From Paenibacillus xylanexedens (GTDB lineage: Bacteria; Bacillota; Bacilli; Paenibacillales; Paenibacillaceae): 64,000 nucleotides of DNA. How positions within the stretch are numbered: position 1 is the first letter of the stretch; each line of letters begins with the position of its first letter. Position numbers and translations under genes: made by a program. The stretch spans positions 186,001-250,000 of the forward strand of contig NZ_VEBF01000004.1 of the NCBI RefSeq assembly GCF_007676705.1. Direction: 5' to 3'. The notes under the pieces are model-generated. The model saw nothing but the letters and a program-made list of their open reading frames with translations. It had not been told where the DNA came from and did no database searches. Positions 44,996-53,737 of the stretch are shown one piece after another.

Positions 44996-45835
44996 ATGGT
45001 TAAAAAACGGGGGATTCAAAAATTCCGGACAGCACTGCTGTTCATCACAATGCTGGCGGTACTGGCTGGATGCAGTACAGGAACTGCAAGCAATGAGTCA
45101 GAATCTGCTTCGGCAGCAGGCGACACCAAAGTGAAAAAGATCATTGTAGGAACAGGTACACAGTTTCCGAATGTCTGCTTCATTGATGAGAATGGCAAGT
45201 TAACAGGTTATGATGTGGAACTGATCCGTGAGATTGACAAACGCTTGCCTGAGTACGAATTTGAATTCAGCACCATGGATTTCAAAAACCTGTTGCTGAG
45301 TCTGGAAACGAAAAAAATTGACCTGATCGCTCACCAGATGGAAGTGAATGAAGAGAGACAGGCCAAATTCCTGTTTAATGATGAAGCCTATAATATTTTC
45401 CCTAATAAAATTGTCGTAAGTCAGAAAAATGAGGCAGTACAATCCATTGAGGATCTGAAGGGTAAAAAACTGATTGTGGGCGCTACGAGTAATGCAGCTG
45501 TACTTGCTGAGAAATGGAATGCAGCAAACGGCAACGGGATTGATATCGTCTATTCCGGAGCAGGTGAGGATACCATTACCCAAATCAAAACAGGCCGGGT
45601 GGATGCAACGATCAGCACTCAATTTGCCATTGATTATCAGAATAAGGCGGTGGATGCTCAGTTGAAAACGGTAGGAGATGCCCTATCCAACTCCAAAGTC
45701 TACTTCATTCTGAATAAAGATGAGCAGGAGCTCAAAACTAAAGTGGATGAAGCGCTCAAAGCGATCAAAGAAGATGGAACATTAGGCAAACTGAGCACAG
45801 AGTGGCTTGGAGCTGACTATACGATTGAAGAGTAG
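44996..45835 (+). CDS. tcyJ: Amino-acid-binding lipoprotein, cystine type (TcyJ/TcyK-like)
   Basis: A 279-residue family-3 solute-binding protein. Lipobox VLAGC at about residue 24, then IIVGTGTQFPNVCFIDENGKLTGYDVELI, LIAHQMEVNEERQAKFLFND and KGKKLIVGATSNAAVLAEK. With the TcyLMN-type permeases and ATPase that follow, it matches the B. subtilis cystine/S-compound importer TcyJKLMN. The start at 44996 follows GGAGGAG; a longer frame to 44942 lacks a site. Confidence 0.8.
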   Translation: MVKKRGIQKFRTALLFITMLAVLAGCSTGTASNESESASAAGDTKVKKIIVGTGTQFPNVCFIDENGKLTGYDVELIREIDKRLPEYEFEFSTMDFKNLLLSLETKKIDLIAHQMEVNEERQAKFLFNDEAYNIFPNKIVVSQKNEAVQSIEDLKGKKLIVGATSNAAVLAEKWNAANGNGIDIVYSGAGEDTITQIKTGRVDATISTQFAIDYQNKAVDAQLKTVGDALSNSKVYFILNKDEQELKTKVDEALKAIKEDGTLGKLSTEWLGADYTIEE

Positions 45836-45858
45836 TCTGAGAAAGGTGTGCAGCGGTA

Positions 45859-46602
45859 ATGGGAAAATCATTTGATCTGTCATTGGTTCTGGATTTCATC
45901 CCGGAACTGCTACGGTATTTGCATATAACACTGATTGTACTGGGTGGTTCCATTGTGCTCGGACTGGTGGGCGGCGTTCTCCTGGCCGTTCCCCGGCTGT
46001 ACCGGATTCCGGTACTAAGCCAGCTGGCTACCCTGTACGTCTCATTCATGCGTGGCACACCGATCTTGATCAAGTTATTTCTGGTGTACTACGGACTTCC
46101 CGAACTGCTGAAACCAATTGGCATCGACCTGTCGAGAACCGACCCGTTGCTATTCGTCATTGTGACCTATGCACTTAGTGATGCGGCCTCCTTTGCCGAG
46201 ATCTTTCGCGGAGCGGTACGTAGTGTGGACAAAGGTCAGACCGAAGCAGCCTACGCTGCGGGCATGACGACATTCCAGTCGTTTCGGCGGATTGTTGTTC
46301 CGCAGGCACTGATTGTTGCTTTTCCGAACATGGCCAATACGTTAATTGGTTCATTGAAGGATACGTCACTGGCGTTCTCCATCGGTGTCATGGATATGGT
46401 AGGCAGAGGGCAGACGCTAATCTCGGCTACATCACATGCGCTTGAAGTGTATATCAGTCTGTCCGTAGTCTATTATGTCATTGTCATTGTGCTTGAAAAA
46501 GGGTTCGCCGTTGCAGAACGCAGACTTCAGCGTCATGAACGTAAGAGAGTTGCACACAAACCGGCAATTCGAGCCAAACGCCTGAAACGAATAGCGGGGT
46601 GA
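45859..46602 (+). CDS. tcyL: Cystine ABC permease (TcyL-like)
   Basis: A 247-residue permease of the polar amino-acid class: FDLSLVLDFIPELLRYLHITL, RIPVLSQLATLYVSFMRGTPILIKLFLVYYGLPE (family signature) and AYAAGMTTFQSFRRIVVPQAL (EAA loop). About five membrane helices and a basic C-terminal tail. SD AGAAAGGTG. Confidence 0.85.
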   Translation: MGKSFDLSLVLDFIPELLRYLHITLIVLGGSIVLGLVGGVLLAVPRLYRIPVLSQLATLYVSFMRGTPILIKLFLVYYGLPELLKPIGIDLSRTDPLLFVIVTYALSDAASFAEIFRGAVRSVDKGQTEAAYAAGMTTFQSFRRIVVPQALIVAFPNMANTLIGSLKDTSLAFSIGVMDMVGRGQTLISATSHALEVYISLSVVYYVIVIVLEKGFAVAERRLQRHERKRVAHKPAIRAKRLKRIAG

Positions 46603-46606
46603 GCAT

Positions 46607-47317
46607 ATGTCGATTGATCTCCAGTTTATCTATACATCCTTTTTTCAAATCCTGAAGGCATTGCCACTGACACTCGTCATTACGATTGTTCCGTTGATTG
46701 CAGGCTTCGGGATCGGCCTGGCTACGGCTCTGATCCGTATCTATCGCGTGCGGTGGATACACCGCATTGCTGAATTCTACGTTTCTTTCCTGCGTGGGAC
46801 GCCGATGCTAATGCATCTATTCCTCATCTATTACGGCATTCCGATGATTATCGATAAATTGGCTGAACGTTATGGCTGGGCCTTCCAATCATCTTCGATC
46901 CCGATTCTCGTATTTGTGCTGATCGCCTTCTCACTCACTGCGGGCGCCTATATGTCGGAGATTATCCGTTCGGGCATCCTAGCGGTAGATATCGGACAGA
47001 TGGAAGCCGCTCACGCTGTAGGCATGAGTACATTCCAAGCTTTAAGGCGCATCATCATCCCTCAAGCGCTTGGGGCGGTGTTACCCAATCTGTGCAGCAT
47101 GTTTGTCGGGTTCCTGCATGGATCAACACTCGCTTTTACCGTGTCGCAGATGGACATACTCGGTAAAGCAGACGTGGTGGCATCCGTCAGTCTGAAATTT
47201 CTGGAGGCCTTTATCGCAGCAGCATTCATCTATTGGGGGCTGACCATCATAGCCGAGCGGATCACCGCTTTGCTTGAGCGTCGGGTTGCCGTGTACAGCA
47301 AAGGGGGCGTGTCATGA
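46607..47317 (+). CDS. tcyM: Cystine ABC permease (TcyM-like)
   Basis: A 236-residue permease: IYTSFFQILKALPLTLVI, FYVSFLRGTPMLMHLFLIYYGIP, GQMEAAHAVGMSTFQALRRIIIPQAL, paralogous to the preceding one and close to B. subtilis TcyM (LYVSFLRSTPM, RRVLVPQGL). Four bases after the TcyL gene; overlaps the ATPase gene. Confidence 0.85.
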   Translation: MSIDLQFIYTSFFQILKALPLTLVITIVPLIAGFGIGLATALIRIYRVRWIHRIAEFYVSFLRGTPMLMHLFLIYYGIPMIIDKLAERYGWAFQSSSIPILVFVLIAFSLTAGAYMSEIIRSGILAVDIGQMEAAHAVGMSTFQALRRIIIPQALGAVLPNLCSMFVGFLHGSTLAFTVSQMDILGKADVVASVSLKFLEAFIAAAFIYWGLTIIAERITALLERRVAVYSKGGVS

Positions 47318-48066
47318 TTACATTAACGAATATTCACAAAACATTCGGCAAACAGGAAGTACTGAAGGGGATTGATCTGACCGTGGAGCAAGGCGATGTT
47401 GTAGCGATCCTTGGGCCGAGCGGTTCAGGCAAAACGACATTGCTCCGCTGTGTTAATTTTCTGGAACGTGCTGATGAGGGCGAGGTTCAGATCAGTGGAT
47501 TGACCGTCGATTGCAAGCATGCACGTAAACACGACATTGTGCAGTTGAGACGTAAAACGGCGATGGTCTTCCAGCATTATAATCTGTTCAAACACAAGAC
47601 TGTGCTGGATAACGTCACCGAGGGATTGATTATTGCCCAGAAAATGTCCAAACCCGACGCTCGCGCTCGCGCCTTGCGTGTGCTTGAACAAGTCGGACTA
47701 TCTGCCAAAATCAATGAGTATCCGAGTATGTTGTCCGGTGGACAACAGCAACGGGTGGGCATTGCCAGAGCACTGGCACTGAATCCCGAAGTCATTCTGT
47801 TTGATGAACCGACTTCGGCGCTGGACCCCGAGCTTGTGGGTGAGGTATTGTCTGTCATCCGCTCCATTGCTCAGGAGGGCATTACCATGATTGTGGTGAC
47901 CCATGAGATGGGGTTTGCCCGTGAAGTGGCGAATCGTGTTGTTTTCATGGATGGAGGTTCCGTTGTGGAGGAAGGAACACCGGAAGAAGTATTTGTGCGT
48001 CCCAAGCAGGAACGTACTCGCCAATTCCTCAGTCGATATTCTTCCGACTGGAGTTACGTCATCTGA
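47314..48066 (+). CDS. tcyN: Cystine ABC ATPase (TcyN-like)
   Basis: A 250-residue ATPase of the polar amino-acid class: Walker A GPSGSGKTT, signature LSGGQQQRVGIARAL, Walker B VILFDEPTSALD and VVTHEMGFAREVANRVVFMDGG. Starts at ATG overlapping the TcyM stop (ATGA). Confidence 0.92.
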   Translation: MITLTNIHKTFGKQEVLKGIDLTVEQGDVVAILGPSGSGKTTLLRCVNFLERADEGEVQISGLTVDCKHARKHDIVQLRRKTAMVFQHYNLFKHKTVLDNVTEGLIIAQKMSKPDARARALRVLEQVGLSAKINEYPSMLSGGQQQRVGIARALALNPEVILFDEPTSALDPELVGEVLSVIRSIAQEGITMIVVTHEMGFAREVANRVVFMDGGSVVEEGTPEEVFVRPKQERTRQFLSRYSSDWSYVI

Positions 48067-48098
48067 CGATATAGGCGCAAGCTGTAGTAACTGACGAT

Positions 48099-48152
48099 CC
48101 CGGCCCGGCATATGCTGTAACAGGCAAATGCTGATAGGCCGGGTTTTTCTTT
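48099..48152 (+). terminator. Terminator of the cystine operon
   Basis: CCCGGCC at 48099-48105 pairs with GGCCGGG at 48137-48143, followed by TTTTTCTTT. Confidence 0.8.
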
Positions 48153-48187
48153 GGGTGAAGCAGGCCGTGACGGTAAGGAGGAGGACC

Positions 48188-48475
48188 ATGCAGAGCAAAA
48201 TTGATGAAATCATCACACATATTGCACATTCTCACCAGCAGATCGCACGAGTGCTGGATGCCAAACGCCAAGTCGCTGTACGCATGTCTGAAATCATTAA
48301 TCATTTGCCAGATATCGAACCGGAGCTGGATGGCGTTGACGGTCTGCTGGATAGCTCGGGGCAAATCAACAAAAGCATTATCTCTTACTTGGGAGGCCTT
48401 GCAGATCTGGAAGAGGCTGTCGCCGAAACGCTGACCCAGGTCATGCGGGAGATCGCGGTTCAAGAAGAAGAATAA
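48188..48475 (+). CDS. Small helical protein 1 of a three-gene set
   Basis: A 95-residue acidic helical protein: IDEIITHIAHSHQQIARVLDAKRQ then ELDGVDGLLDSSGQINKSIISYLGGLADLEEAVAETL. The start at 48188 follows AAGGAGGAGG by a few bases; upstream frame to 48128 is not used. The next two genes code for proteins with the same N-terminal helix pattern. No known domain. It opens the second glycan region. Confidence 0.7.
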   Translation: MQSKIDEIITHIAHSHQQIARVLDAKRQVAVRMSEIINHLPDIEPELDGVDGLLDSSGQINKSIISYLGGLADLEEAVAETLTQVMREIAVQEEE

Positions 48476-48498
48476 GCCCGGAAGGCGGGTGAAGGAGC

Positions 48499-48840
48499 AT
48501 GAGTAGAGAACAGAGCCTCATTCTGATGCTGGATGCAGCAGCCAAGATGCAGTGGAATATTGCCCTGATTTTGGAGGCAAAAGCGATTGAGGCCGAGAAG
48601 GTACGGAACTGGACGCTGAATCATCTGAATGGGGATACCTTTCTGACGCATGGGGATCAGGTAGGTGAGCCACTCAAAATGCATGATCAGCTGGTGGAAA
48701 TGCTGGAAGGGCTGACCCGGATGGAAACCGGACTGTGCAACAATCTCAAAGCGGTGATGGTACAGAACGATAGCGAAGATGGCGGCGGTATGGACGGTGG
48801 CATGTTTGGCGGCATGGATCTGGGAGACTTGGGAAAATGA
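48499..48840 (+). CDS. Small helical protein 2
   Basis: A 113-residue protein. Helices LILMLDAAAKMQWNIALILEAKAIEAEKVRNW and MHDQLVEMLEGLTRMETGLCNNLKAV correspond to those of its neighbours; the C-terminus is a Gly/Met/Asp tail (GGGMDGGMFGGMDLG). SD AAGGAGC. It overlaps the next gene by four bases (ATGA). Function unknown. Confidence 0.7.
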   Translation: MSREQSLILMLDAAAKMQWNIALILEAKAIEAEKVRNWTLNHLNGDTFLTHGDQVGEPLKMHDQLVEMLEGLTRMETGLCNNLKAVMVQNDSEDGGGMDGGMFGGMDLGDLGK

Positions 48841-49136
48841 GTCTGATGCGGCGTGAGCAGGAAGCGAAACTGGCTCTCATTGAATCCATAGCACACAGTC
48901 AGCAGGCGCTGGCACGCATTCTGGACAGTGTAGCCAGCGTATCCGCTCATTCGGAGGTATCCGCCCGCAGTCTGGCCGAGAACATTCGTCTGCTGAGTCG
49001 CTATCAGGAGCAGATGTCTCGTATGGTTACGGGCATCAGGCTGGCCCGAATTCAGCATGGGGAGCCTGGCTTACCGTGGCTCAAAGACCCCGGGTGTGCG
49101 ATTCGTATCGTTCGGGACATACAGGAGGAATGTTGA
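48837..49136 (+). CDS. Small helical protein 3
   Basis: A 99-residue protein whose helix ALIESIAHSQQALARILDS closely matches IIAHSHQQIARVLDA-type sequence of protein 1, so the three are paralogues. The rest, SARSLAENIRLLSRYQEQMSRMV, is also helical. Translationally coupled to protein 2 and one base from the next gene. Function unknown. Confidence 0.7.
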   Translation: MSLMRREQEAKLALIESIAHSQQALARILDSVASVSAHSEVSARSLAENIRLLSRYQEQMSRMVTGIRLARIQHGEPGLPWLKDPGCAIRIVRDIQEEC

Positions 49137-49137
49137 C

Positions 49138-49479
49138 ATGTTAAAGAAGAAGAAAATTCGACTGAGAACCAAAAGAGCTTTGGTAACCCGTGGAGCCCGT
49201 CTGCGTAAAATCCGCAAGCTGCGTGCGCTCAAAGCGAAACGTGTACTTCACAAACGCCCGATTAAAGGACGCAGTGCGTGGCTCAAAAAAAAGAAACGTA
49301 CGGTACGGCGGCACCGGAGTCCGAAGCCCGTACAACCATTCGTCCCGGCTACCCCTACCGATCCGAACCCGGACAGTGCGTACAGCCAGGGCTACAACGA
49401 GGCGTACAACGAGGGATTCAACGCGGGTTTCGCCAAGGGATTCGAGGACGGACATCAGCTGGCGTACAAAGCACAGTAA
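49138..49479 (+). CDS. Small basic protein with Gly-Tyr/Phe helix
   Basis: A 113-residue protein in two parts. Residues 1-65 contain about 33 Lys/Arg (MLKKKKIRLRTKRA, KKKKRTVRRHR). After a Pro-rich turn, residues 82-105 carry the run SQGYNEAYNEGFNAGFAKGF, a perfect four-residue period of Gly/Ala followed by Tyr/Phe. The same basic-then-GY layout precedes the catalytic domains of five glycosyltransferases here, so this is a stand-alone version of that module. The ATG follows AGGAGGAATGTTGAC; a longer frame to 49057 overlaps the previous gene. Function unknown. Confidence 0.75.
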   Translation: MLKKKKIRLRTKRALVTRGARLRKIRKLRALKAKRVLHKRPIKGRSAWLKKKKRTVRRHRSPKPVQPFVPATPTDPNPDSAYSQGYNEAYNEGFNAGFAKGFEDGHQLAYKAQ

Positions 49480-49524
49480 CCGAGTAGGCACGATTATTCC
49501 TGCATGGAATGATATCTGCTAACA

Positions 49525-49570
49525 GATGCAAATAGCCCGGGGGGACAGATCCCTCCGGGTTATTTGCATC
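49525..49570. terminator. Long hairpin, likely terminator
   Basis: GATGCAAATAGCCCGG at 49525-49540 pairs with CCGGGTTATTTGCATC at 49555-49570 (one G-T pair), with further pairing in the loop. There is no U tract after it. Confidence 0.65.
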
Positions 49571-49736
49571 GCCGCAGAAGCGGACATGCCCGTACAGGCG
49601 GATGTGGAGGGCAAGCGCCAATTTTGCGCCTTGCAGGACACCCGTCCATGATGCATCTGACCCCGAGGCATATCCTTTAGAGGGAAGACCAATCACGGGG
49701 AGAGTCTGGAAGTGAGATCTCCTGAAGGAAGACAGG

Positions 49737-50831
49737 GTGAAGAATGTGGCAAAACGAAGACACCGTCCGCTGACCGAAGCGGAAACGGCTTACCGCGGCG
49801 GATACGCAGAAGGCCGCAGATTTGGCGGCTGTCAGGCCATGATGGAGCGGGTGCAGATGTTTGAACCGACCCTGCGGGACATGAAGGTACTGTATATTCC
49901 ACAAGGTTTCGATGCCATCGATGAAGGTGTCACCTTGGCCCTGCAGCAGTCTGTACGTGAATGCGTTGTTGGATCGCCAGCAGCGATGTTGCAGGAAGCC
50001 AGTCTGCATCGGCCGGATATCGTGCTCGTCATGAATGGTCTGCATGTATTCCCCGCAGATCATCTGGAGCAGGTGAATGGCATACGTGCACTCGGTATTC
50101 GAACAGCCGTGTGGTTTGTGGATGATCCGTATTTCACCGAAGATACAGCGACCCTCTGTCAGCACTATGATGTTGTGTTCACACATGAAGAGGCCGCTGT
50201 GCCATTCTATCTGGGACATGGAGCAGGCCGGGTCGTCTATATGCCACTGGCTGTGAATCCGGGCATGTTTCAACCGCGGCGCACGGCACCGCAGCATCAG
50301 TACGACATTTGTTTTATCGGTACAGGGTTCTGGAACCGGATTGCCTTGTTCGATGAGCTGGCCCCTTTTCTCGCAGACAAAAAAGTGTTCATCGCGGGTA
50401 GCCAGTGGAACAGGCTGGCACGCTTTGATATCCTTGGCCGGTTCATCCACGAAGGATGGATTGATCCCGGAGCAACGGTGGATTATTACAATGGCGCCAA
50501 GATCGTCATTAACATTCACCGGACTTGCGAGAATGGGGAAGACAATCGCAATACGCATCATCTGGAAGGCCGCTCCATTAATCCACGGACGTATGAGATC
50601 AGTGCCTGCGGCACGATGCAGATTACGGATGCACGCGGAGACCTGCCCCGTTATTACCAGCCGGGCTATGACATTGAGACGTTCAGCAATGCGGCAGAGC
50701 TTCAACACAAGATCCACTATTATCTGAAACATGAAGAGGAGCGTCAGGCGATGGCGTGGCGAGGACTTCTCACTACGATGAACCAGCACACGTTCACGCG
50801 CCGCATCGCTCAGTTGCTGGAACATCTGTAA
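49737..50831 (+). CDS. CgeB-family glycosyltransferase, copy 1
   Basis: A 364-residue protein. It starts basic (KNVAKRRHRPL), followed by TAYRGGYAEGRRFGG (18-31), the GY motif. The CgeB/GT4-like body follows: LVMNGLHVFPADHLEQV, RTAVWFVDDPYFTED, YDICFIGTGFWNRI, VINIHRTCENG and NPRTYEISACGTMQITD, the latter typical of the C-terminal glycosyltransferase part. CgeB proteins of Bacillus affect the outer spore surface and are thought to glycosylate it. GTG start after GAAGGAAG. The next gene is a paralogue. Confidence 0.85.
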   Translation: MKNVAKRRHRPLTEAETAYRGGYAEGRRFGGCQAMMERVQMFEPTLRDMKVLYIPQGFDAIDEGVTLALQQSVRECVVGSPAAMLQEASLHRPDIVLVMNGLHVFPADHLEQVNGIRALGIRTAVWFVDDPYFTEDTATLCQHYDVVFTHEEAAVPFYLGHGAGRVVYMPLAVNPGMFQPRRTAPQHQYDICFIGTGFWNRIALFDELAPFLADKKVFIAGSQWNRLARFDILGRFIHEGWIDPGATVDYYNGAKIVINIHRTCENGEDNRNTHHLEGRSINPRTYEISACGTMQITDARGDLPRYYQPGYDIETFSNAAELQHKIHYYLKHEEERQAMAWRGLLTTMNQHTFTRRIAQLLEHL

Positions 50832-50890
50832 TCCCCATCTGAAGTACAGTACCAACGAGAACCCTATCCCAAAAATAAAGGAGTGGCGGT

Positions 50891-52030
50891 ATGTCTCTCA
50901 AACACCGTAAAACCAAAAAGGTTTATGCACCCGTACTCAGCCTGGCAGATCAAGCGCGCAAAAATGGGCAACATGCCGGATATGATGCGGGTAAGGAAGA
51001 AGGATATTTGCGCGGTCGCGCCAACTATATTGTGAATTGTGCACAGGAGCCGTTGCCTTTCCGACAGCTGCACGTGCTGTATGTATCTTCGGGTAAAGGC
51101 TTCCCGTATTCTCCGCTGGATGAGGCTATTATGGCAACACTTCAGGGTATGGTAGCTCAGGTAACCCTCTCTGATCCGCGTCAACCGGTTTCCGAAATTG
51201 CGCTGCAGACGCGCCCTGACCTGGTGCTTGTGCTGGACGGAATGGATATTCCCATCGAGCACATCGATGCAATCCGCCAAGCGGGCATTCAGACAGCGAT
51301 CTGGCTCACGGATGATCCGTACTATACGGATATGACACTGGAGATCGTGACCCACTTTGATCATATCTTCACACTGGAATTGAACTGCATCGATCTGTAT
51401 CGACAGATTGGTTGCACGTCGGTTCACTACCTCCCATTTGCCGCCTTCACCAATCATTACTTCCCGATTACGACCCCATCTACGCTGAAACGTGAAGTCA
51501 GCTTTATCGGCTCAGCCTACTGGAACCGGGTATACTTCTTCAACCCGATCATGGCACAGCTGATGTCACACAATACCGTATTTAACGGCATCTGGTGGGA
51601 CCGTCTGCCTGACTATACCGCTTATGGTGAGAAGATTGAACTCGGCCGCTGGATGAGTCCGCAGGAGACGAATGATGTGTACAATGGCACCAAAATTGTT
51701 ATCAACCTGCATCGATCCCATGAAGATGATTCGGTCAATAACAATCACCTCAAGATTCCACCAGCCTCACCGAACCCGAGAACGTTTGAAATTGCCGCTT
51801 CCACGACGCTGCAGCTGACCGATGCACGGGATGACATTGCGCGTTTCTACACACCAGGTGTAGAGATTGAGACGTATTCCTCCCCGCAGGAACTGCTCGA
51901 CAAGGTGGAATATTATCTTACGCATGAGAAGGAGCGTCGGGAGATTGCACTTCGAGGGCTCGAACGCACACTGAAAGACCACACGTATGGCAAACGGATT
52001 AATGAAATGTTAACCATCATATTCCCTTAA
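50891..52030 (+). CDS. CgeB-family glycosyltransferase, copy 2
   Basis: A 379-residue paralogue of the preceding protein: basic start (KHRKTKK), GY segment GQHAGYDAGKEEGYLRG (26-42), then LVLDGMDIPIEHID, TAIWLTDDPYYTD, EVSFIGSAYWNRVYF, VINLHRSHED and NPRTFEIAASTTLQLTD. Same probable role, adding a sugar to a surface glycan or glycoprotein. SD AAAGGAGTGG seven bases before ATG. Confidence 0.85.
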   Translation: MSLKHRKTKKVYAPVLSLADQARKNGQHAGYDAGKEEGYLRGRANYIVNCAQEPLPFRQLHVLYVSSGKGFPYSPLDEAIMATLQGMVAQVTLSDPRQPVSEIALQTRPDLVLVLDGMDIPIEHIDAIRQAGIQTAIWLTDDPYYTDMTLEIVTHFDHIFTLELNCIDLYRQIGCTSVHYLPFAAFTNHYFPITTPSTLKREVSFIGSAYWNRVYFFNPIMAQLMSHNTVFNGIWWDRLPDYTAYGEKIELGRWMSPQETNDVYNGTKIVINLHRSHEDDSVNNNHLKIPPASPNPRTFEIAASTTLQLTDARDDIARFYTPGVEIETYSSPQELLDKVEYYLTHEKERREIALRGLERTLKDHTYGKRINEMLTIIFP

Positions 52031-52097
52031 TTTTGGCCGGGAGGAGGTGTGCACTGTACCCTGTATCGGAATATTCACATACAGGGTCCGTGCGGCC

Positions 52098-53723
52098 ATG
52101 GCAACGAAACCAAAGCTGATGTTGTTTTCCCATGTGTGCAACACCCGCAGCATTACGGGCGCCGAGAAGTTACTGCTTCATTTTTTGAGGGAGATCGGCT
52201 CGATCTTTGATTGTGTGCTCGTAGCTCCACAGGAGGGAAAGCTTGCGGGGCTTGCACGAAGATTCGGCATTCAGGTCAAAATATGCAATCTGCCGATGCT
52301 TCACGGTGTGTACACACCTTACCGGGGCATTGCAGACGATGCGGAGCATCTTCGCCATACACCCGCGTTTCAGGAGGCGGTCTCTCTCATTCGGGAAACC
52401 GCGCCTGATATGGTGTTAACGAACACCTGCGTCAATGTGATGCCGGCTGTAGCGGCGAAATCGCTACAGATTCCGGTCATCTGGAAGATAACCGAGATCA
52501 TTCACTCGAATGAACATACAACCGAGGCGATCCAGATGATTGGCCGTTATGCGGATTGGATTATCGGTATATCGGAGACAGCGGTAGCCCCATTCCATGA
52601 AGCCGGCATGGGTGACAAACTAACTGTCATTTCGCCTACTTGGGAACCCGCACTACCAGCACCGGACCGCTGGGTTCATCTGCGTGAGCGCAAGCGCAAG
52701 GAACTAGGCTTCAAGTCATCGCAGACCTGTATCGGTTATATTTCTTCCTTTATATATGATGCCAAAGGGTTGAAACCTTTTGTAGATATGGCCTTGAAGA
52801 TCTGTGAGACGCATTCGCGCTGTCGTTTCTGGATCATCGGTGCCCCTTCGGATAAAAAGTATTACGACGAATGTGTATCAAGGGTGAAGAAATCCGGCTA
52901 TTCGCGCCGATTTACCTTTACCACGTTCGAAGAGAACGTATCTCTGGCGTATACCGCCATGGATATTGTGGTTATTCCGAGCATGGTCAAAGAAGGATTT
53001 GGGATGACCGCTCTGGAGGGGCTCTACTTTGCCAAACCGGTCATTGCCTTTGCCCAAGGTGGGCTGAAGGAATTGATGGAATCCGTAGGCAGTGATGCAT
53101 TTCTGGCTCCGCCGGGGGATACCGAAGCGCTTGTTACACTGGCGACAACCTTGCTGAATGATTCAGAGCTGGCCTCCGATACGGGGTGGCGCAATCGGAC
53201 AGAAGCGGAAAGGCTCTACGGGATTGAAACCTACCGAACGAAATTGCATACGATGGTGACACAGTGGTTAATACGCTTTCCCGGATGGTTTACGTATATC
53301 CAACCTCCGAATGGACCTGTGTATGCATGGGGGGATGGAGGATTACGCACGGTATTGGCTCTGGAGCCGACTACGGTAAGGGCATTGTTATTCCCACTGA
53401 GCGTCATTCAGGCGTTACCACTTTCCTCATTACCACCGATTGCACTGGGGCACGATGCTCAGGGTGCCGCAGCGGCTCGCTACGCTGCAAAGCTTATCAA
53501 ACAGGGGAGTAGAACGGGAAAACGTCGTCGCAAGTCACTTGCACCTCATTCTCGCCGAGATCGTGAGGGGATGAAACGAACTTTGGGAACTGGCAGACGC
53601 AAGGGGAAACTCCGGACAACGAAGGGACCGCGTCCGCATACTGGAAAATCGGCTAGTCGCAGACGCAAATCTGCCAAGGCGGGACGTAGCCGAGCAGGGC
53701 GCAAAGGTTCCAATACAAGATGA
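52098..53723 (+). CDS. GT4 glycosyltransferase with basic C-terminal tail
   Basis: A 541-residue protein. The GT-B domain begins KLMLFSHVCNTRSITGAEKLLLHFL and includes the GT4 donor-site region IVVIPSMVKEGFGMTALEGLYFAKPVIAF. It is followed by a short module (YIQPPNGPVYAWGDGG...PPIALG) related to the C-terminal repeats of the protein at 10501, and ends with about 75 strongly basic residues (KRRRKSLAPHSRRDREG, ASRRRKSAKAGRSRAGRK). Start uncertain: GTG 52047 overlaps GGAGG; ATG 52098 begins the conserved part and is used. The basic tail is here at the C-terminus rather than the N-terminus. Confidence 0.78.
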   Translation: MATKPKLMLFSHVCNTRSITGAEKLLLHFLREIGSIFDCVLVAPQEGKLAGLARRFGIQVKICNLPMLHGVYTPYRGIADDAEHLRHTPAFQEAVSLIRETAPDMVLTNTCVNVMPAVAAKSLQIPVIWKITEIIHSNEHTTEAIQMIGRYADWIIGISETAVAPFHEAGMGDKLTVISPTWEPALPAPDRWVHLRERKRKELGFKSSQTCIGYISSFIYDAKGLKPFVDMALKICETHSRCRFWIIGAPSDKKYYDECVSRVKKSGYSRRFTFTTFEENVSLAYTAMDIVVIPSMVKEGFGMTALEGLYFAKPVIAFAQGGLKELMESVGSDAFLAPPGDTEALVTLATTLLNDSELASDTGWRNRTEAERLYGIETYRTKLHTMVTQWLIRFPGWFTYIQPPNGPVYAWGDGGLRTVLALEPTTVRALLFPLSVIQALPLSSLPPIALGHDAQGAAAARYAAKLIKQGSRTGKRRRKSLAPHSRRDREGMKRTLGTGRRKGKLRTTKGPRPHTGKSASRRRKSAKAGRSRAGRKGSNTR

Positions 53724-53737
53724 AGGCAGGGATTACG

